A DNA stretch of 64,000 nt from Eopsaltria australis (Eukaryota > Chordata > Aves > Passeriformes > Petroicidae): assembly GCA_034509425.1 (NCBI GenBank), contig JAVTVJ010000496.1:434001-498000 (forward strand). Direction: 5' to 3'. The notes under the pieces are model-generated. The model had not been told where the DNA came from. It did not search any database and saw nothing but the letters and a program-made list of their open reading frames with translations. The translations under genes were made by a program, and so were the position numbers. Positions within the stretch are counted from its first letter, which is position 1; the number at the start of each line of letters is the position of its first letter. Shown piece by piece: positions 61,713-64,000 of the stretch.

Positions 61713-64000
61713 CCTAACAGGAGCATTTCCCAAAATGACAAGTAACTGGAAAAAGTATAAGGCAATACTTGTAAGTCTCAAGAGCTTTTCTGTGGTGAGC
61801 TTCAGTTTTGAAAACTAAAAGCACTTCATTTTCAGAGCCGTACCCTGATGGGGTTAGTTTTCTAAGATTTAGAAAAACTTAGCACAGATGCAAAATTGTG
61901 AAGGCTTCAGAAAAAACCAAACAAATAGTGATTTGTGTGGAAGGGAGGGACATTTGTTTGTACTGTATCACATCTGAAATTGTTATAAACATCTGTTGTT
62001 TGCTTTGCCTGCTTTTCTGCAAAGCAAACTTGAATTTTTATTTTCTTTTTCAAACAACTATCTCTTTTTTATTTTGTTTTGTTCTTCTTATTTTTGGATA
62101 CATTTTAATATAGGTAATGTTCAAGACACACAAGCCACATCATGTCTTTCAAAATTCAAATTTGCTGGTAACAGCAGCTATTTAAGATCTGTAACTATGA
62201 TTTGAGTTCATGTAGAGCAGTTAGCCTCTATTCTAATCATAAATTTCCTTCACTTAATGATAAAATGCATGCTGTGTTCAGAAAATGTTCTGAGACCAAA
62301 ATAATACATGAAGATATGGGTTTTTTTTAATATACCTACCTTTCCTTTCTAATAAATAAAATTTAACACTAATAAATGTGTAATTTCATTTTAAATATTA
62401 TTAAATATTATCACTGTAATTTAACAAACTGGCATACATACTTAAGAGTAAGATAAAAGCAAAGACTTTGAATGTAATATTTTCAAATATTTTCTTTATT
62501 CTGTTTATTACTGAAGTCTGTGTTTTAAGCTTGTTTTGCTTTCCAGAATGTGAATATGATTTGCATTAACTGTCCTTGCTGTGACAAAGACCTTTGTTTT
62601 CTTTTCATTTTGTCCTTTCTTGCTTCTTCATCTCTAGAAAAACACAGTTATCATCCTCCTTGTTTCATACTTAACAACAGAAAGAAAAATGGATCAAATT
62701 CATTTTCTTCTCTAAAGATGCCTACATAATGACATTTATAGAAGGTAAACTTGAAATGAAACACCCTGGGTAATAAGGGGTTATTTCTTTGTCACATGCA
62801 GAATTGTATTGTATAGTGTATTTTTTTTATTAAAATGCGCTTTAGAAAAGTACTCTTTATTGTTATAAATTGTTGTTACATCATAAATAGTATACCTGTA
62901 GTAGTGACTTCTGATATGAAAGAGTGGACACATTGCTTTTTATCATGTGAACAAAACATCCTCCATTCAAAAAAGTATTTTTGTGGAATATTTGGTTGGA
63001 GCACAGACTAACATCTTTTAAAATATGAACTAGTGGAACAAGGCAGTTGTCAAAATAAAAAAATAAAAAATTAATGGAAAAAAATAAGCAAACAGACAAA
63101 AAAACCCAAACAAGTTCAAAATCTTCATAATAATGATTTGTCACCTTAAACCATATCACAAGCCTTACAGCTAAAGGAAAATGATAAAACCTTCCCTGGA
63201 ACACTAATTCCAGAGGAAAAAGAGATAGTAAGTCTTACGTAATTTTCTCAAGTTAATTGTAAATTGTAATAGCTTTTCAAAATGAGAATGCTTCGGTTTG
63301 TGGCACTCATTTTATATTCATACAAACTGTATTTGGATTATAAATATTTAACACCAGGACTTCACCATTTAGAGTCTCTCAGGCAGTGCCAGTATCTTCT
63401 GTGGGCTGATTATAAGGAGGCATGGAGTGAGGAGGATGTACAACACTGTGTTCCTGCTTTCAATATCTGGAGGTCAGAGAATGAATCAACTCTTAAAAAA
63501 ACCCAAAGGGATTTCCGATTTTCAACTTCACCAGATATTTGGGTTGCAAAACAAATGGGGAATACAGATATTCTAAAGCTGTGAGGTGGGGGAAGTGGCA
63601 GGGAGGTGTAGCAACACTGTCATTATGCGGACAGATCTGAGCCCCCAAGGACATGCTTCTTCGGCAAAACCTGAAAAAACCCCAAGGTATAGCTTAGCAT
63701 GTAGCGCTGCACATGTTTTCTAGTGATATCTCTGGAGTAGAAACGCAGTACTCTCTCTCAGTATCCATAGTAAAAAGATATCCTTCTATACATTTTGAAT
63801 TATTTTCATTTGGGGATCTCAAAATGGGAGCATATTTAGCTACTCTGCCCTCCAGTAAAGCTTCCATGTGGTCCCTCTTTGTATTGTGGGCAAACACTGA
63901 TAAGGCCATCAGTTTAATTATTTAAATGGAAATGGTTATGTCCTTCAATAAGACAATGGATAATTTCAGAGAACTTAAACATAGCTTGTTATAAGTTGTT
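61713..64000. other. Unique AT-rich non-coding DNA to the window end
   Basis: No supported gene. Frames at 62881-63204 minus and 63282-63584 plus are about 100 codons, but the first is Phe-rich translation of T-rich DNA and the second matches no family I know. An A-rich stretch lies at 63055-63110. No interspersed repeat recognised. Confidence 0.5.

Noticed and set aside
63282..63584. 100-codon plus-strand frame as a gene
   Set aside because: It has ordinary AT-rich composition and matches no family I know. A frame of this length is expected somewhere in 64 kb by chance.
1..64000. CRISPR array, phage, operon or other microbial system
   Set aside because: Repeats, composition, lack of ribosome-binding sites and absence of dense coding all point to a vertebrate genome. 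The minisatellite at 5.4 kb has no spacers.

Overview
The window reads as vertebrate nuclear DNA, most probably from a passerine bird. It is AT-rich and intron- or desert-like, with no long reading frame. The longest stop-free stretch is about 179 codons and lies inside a GC-rich CpG island, where stop codons are rare by composition. The dispersed repeats are avian: several CR1 LINE 3' ends on both strands, finishing in the typical ATTCTATGAT/ATTCTGTG tail; three LTR copies plus an LTR fragment that look like bird endogenous retroviruses; and one SINE with a tRNA-Ile head and a CR1-like tail, a design known from passerines. I found no bacterial, phage or plasmid gene, no CRISPR array, no intact tRNA or rRNA gene, and no exon I can name.

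Layout. 1-4.3 kb is unique non-coding DNA with one old CR1 scrap. 4.3-6.1 kb is a CpG island with a GC-rich core and a six-copy 20-bp minisatellite; it is the only convincing promoter-like region. 6.1-8.9 kb is unique. 8.93-10.47 kb is a minus-strand solo-LTR-like element inserted inside a CT/CA microsatellite. 10.5-22.4 kb is mostly unique AT-rich DNA with two isolated GC-rich patches near 16.7 and 17.4 kb. 22.4-26.5 kb is a repeat cluster: a CR1 end, a minus-strand solo LTR with a clean 5-bp target duplication, then a plus-strand LTR of another family. 26.5-37 kb holds one 440-bp CR1 and otherwise unique sequence. 37-47.4 kb holds a CR1 tail, a CAT-repeat, the tRNA-Ile SINE, a 470-bp CR1, a short CR1 scrap, a 13-unit ATT microsatellite, and a minus CR1 abutting an LTR fragment. 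47.4-64 kb is AT-rich with simple repeats, including a 70-nt uninterrupted alternating purine/pyrimidine tract, and a perfect 13-bp hairpin.

Interpretation. The simplest reading is a promoter CpG island at 4.3-6.1 kb of an unidentified gene, flanked by a very long intron or gene desert whose content is old retroelements and simple repeats. No set of genes works together here, and I saw no new biological system. The best leads are the CpG-island minisatellite, the LTR insertion into a microsatellite, the SINE, and the purine/pyrimidine tract. All identifications were made by eye from remembered family features, with no database search.
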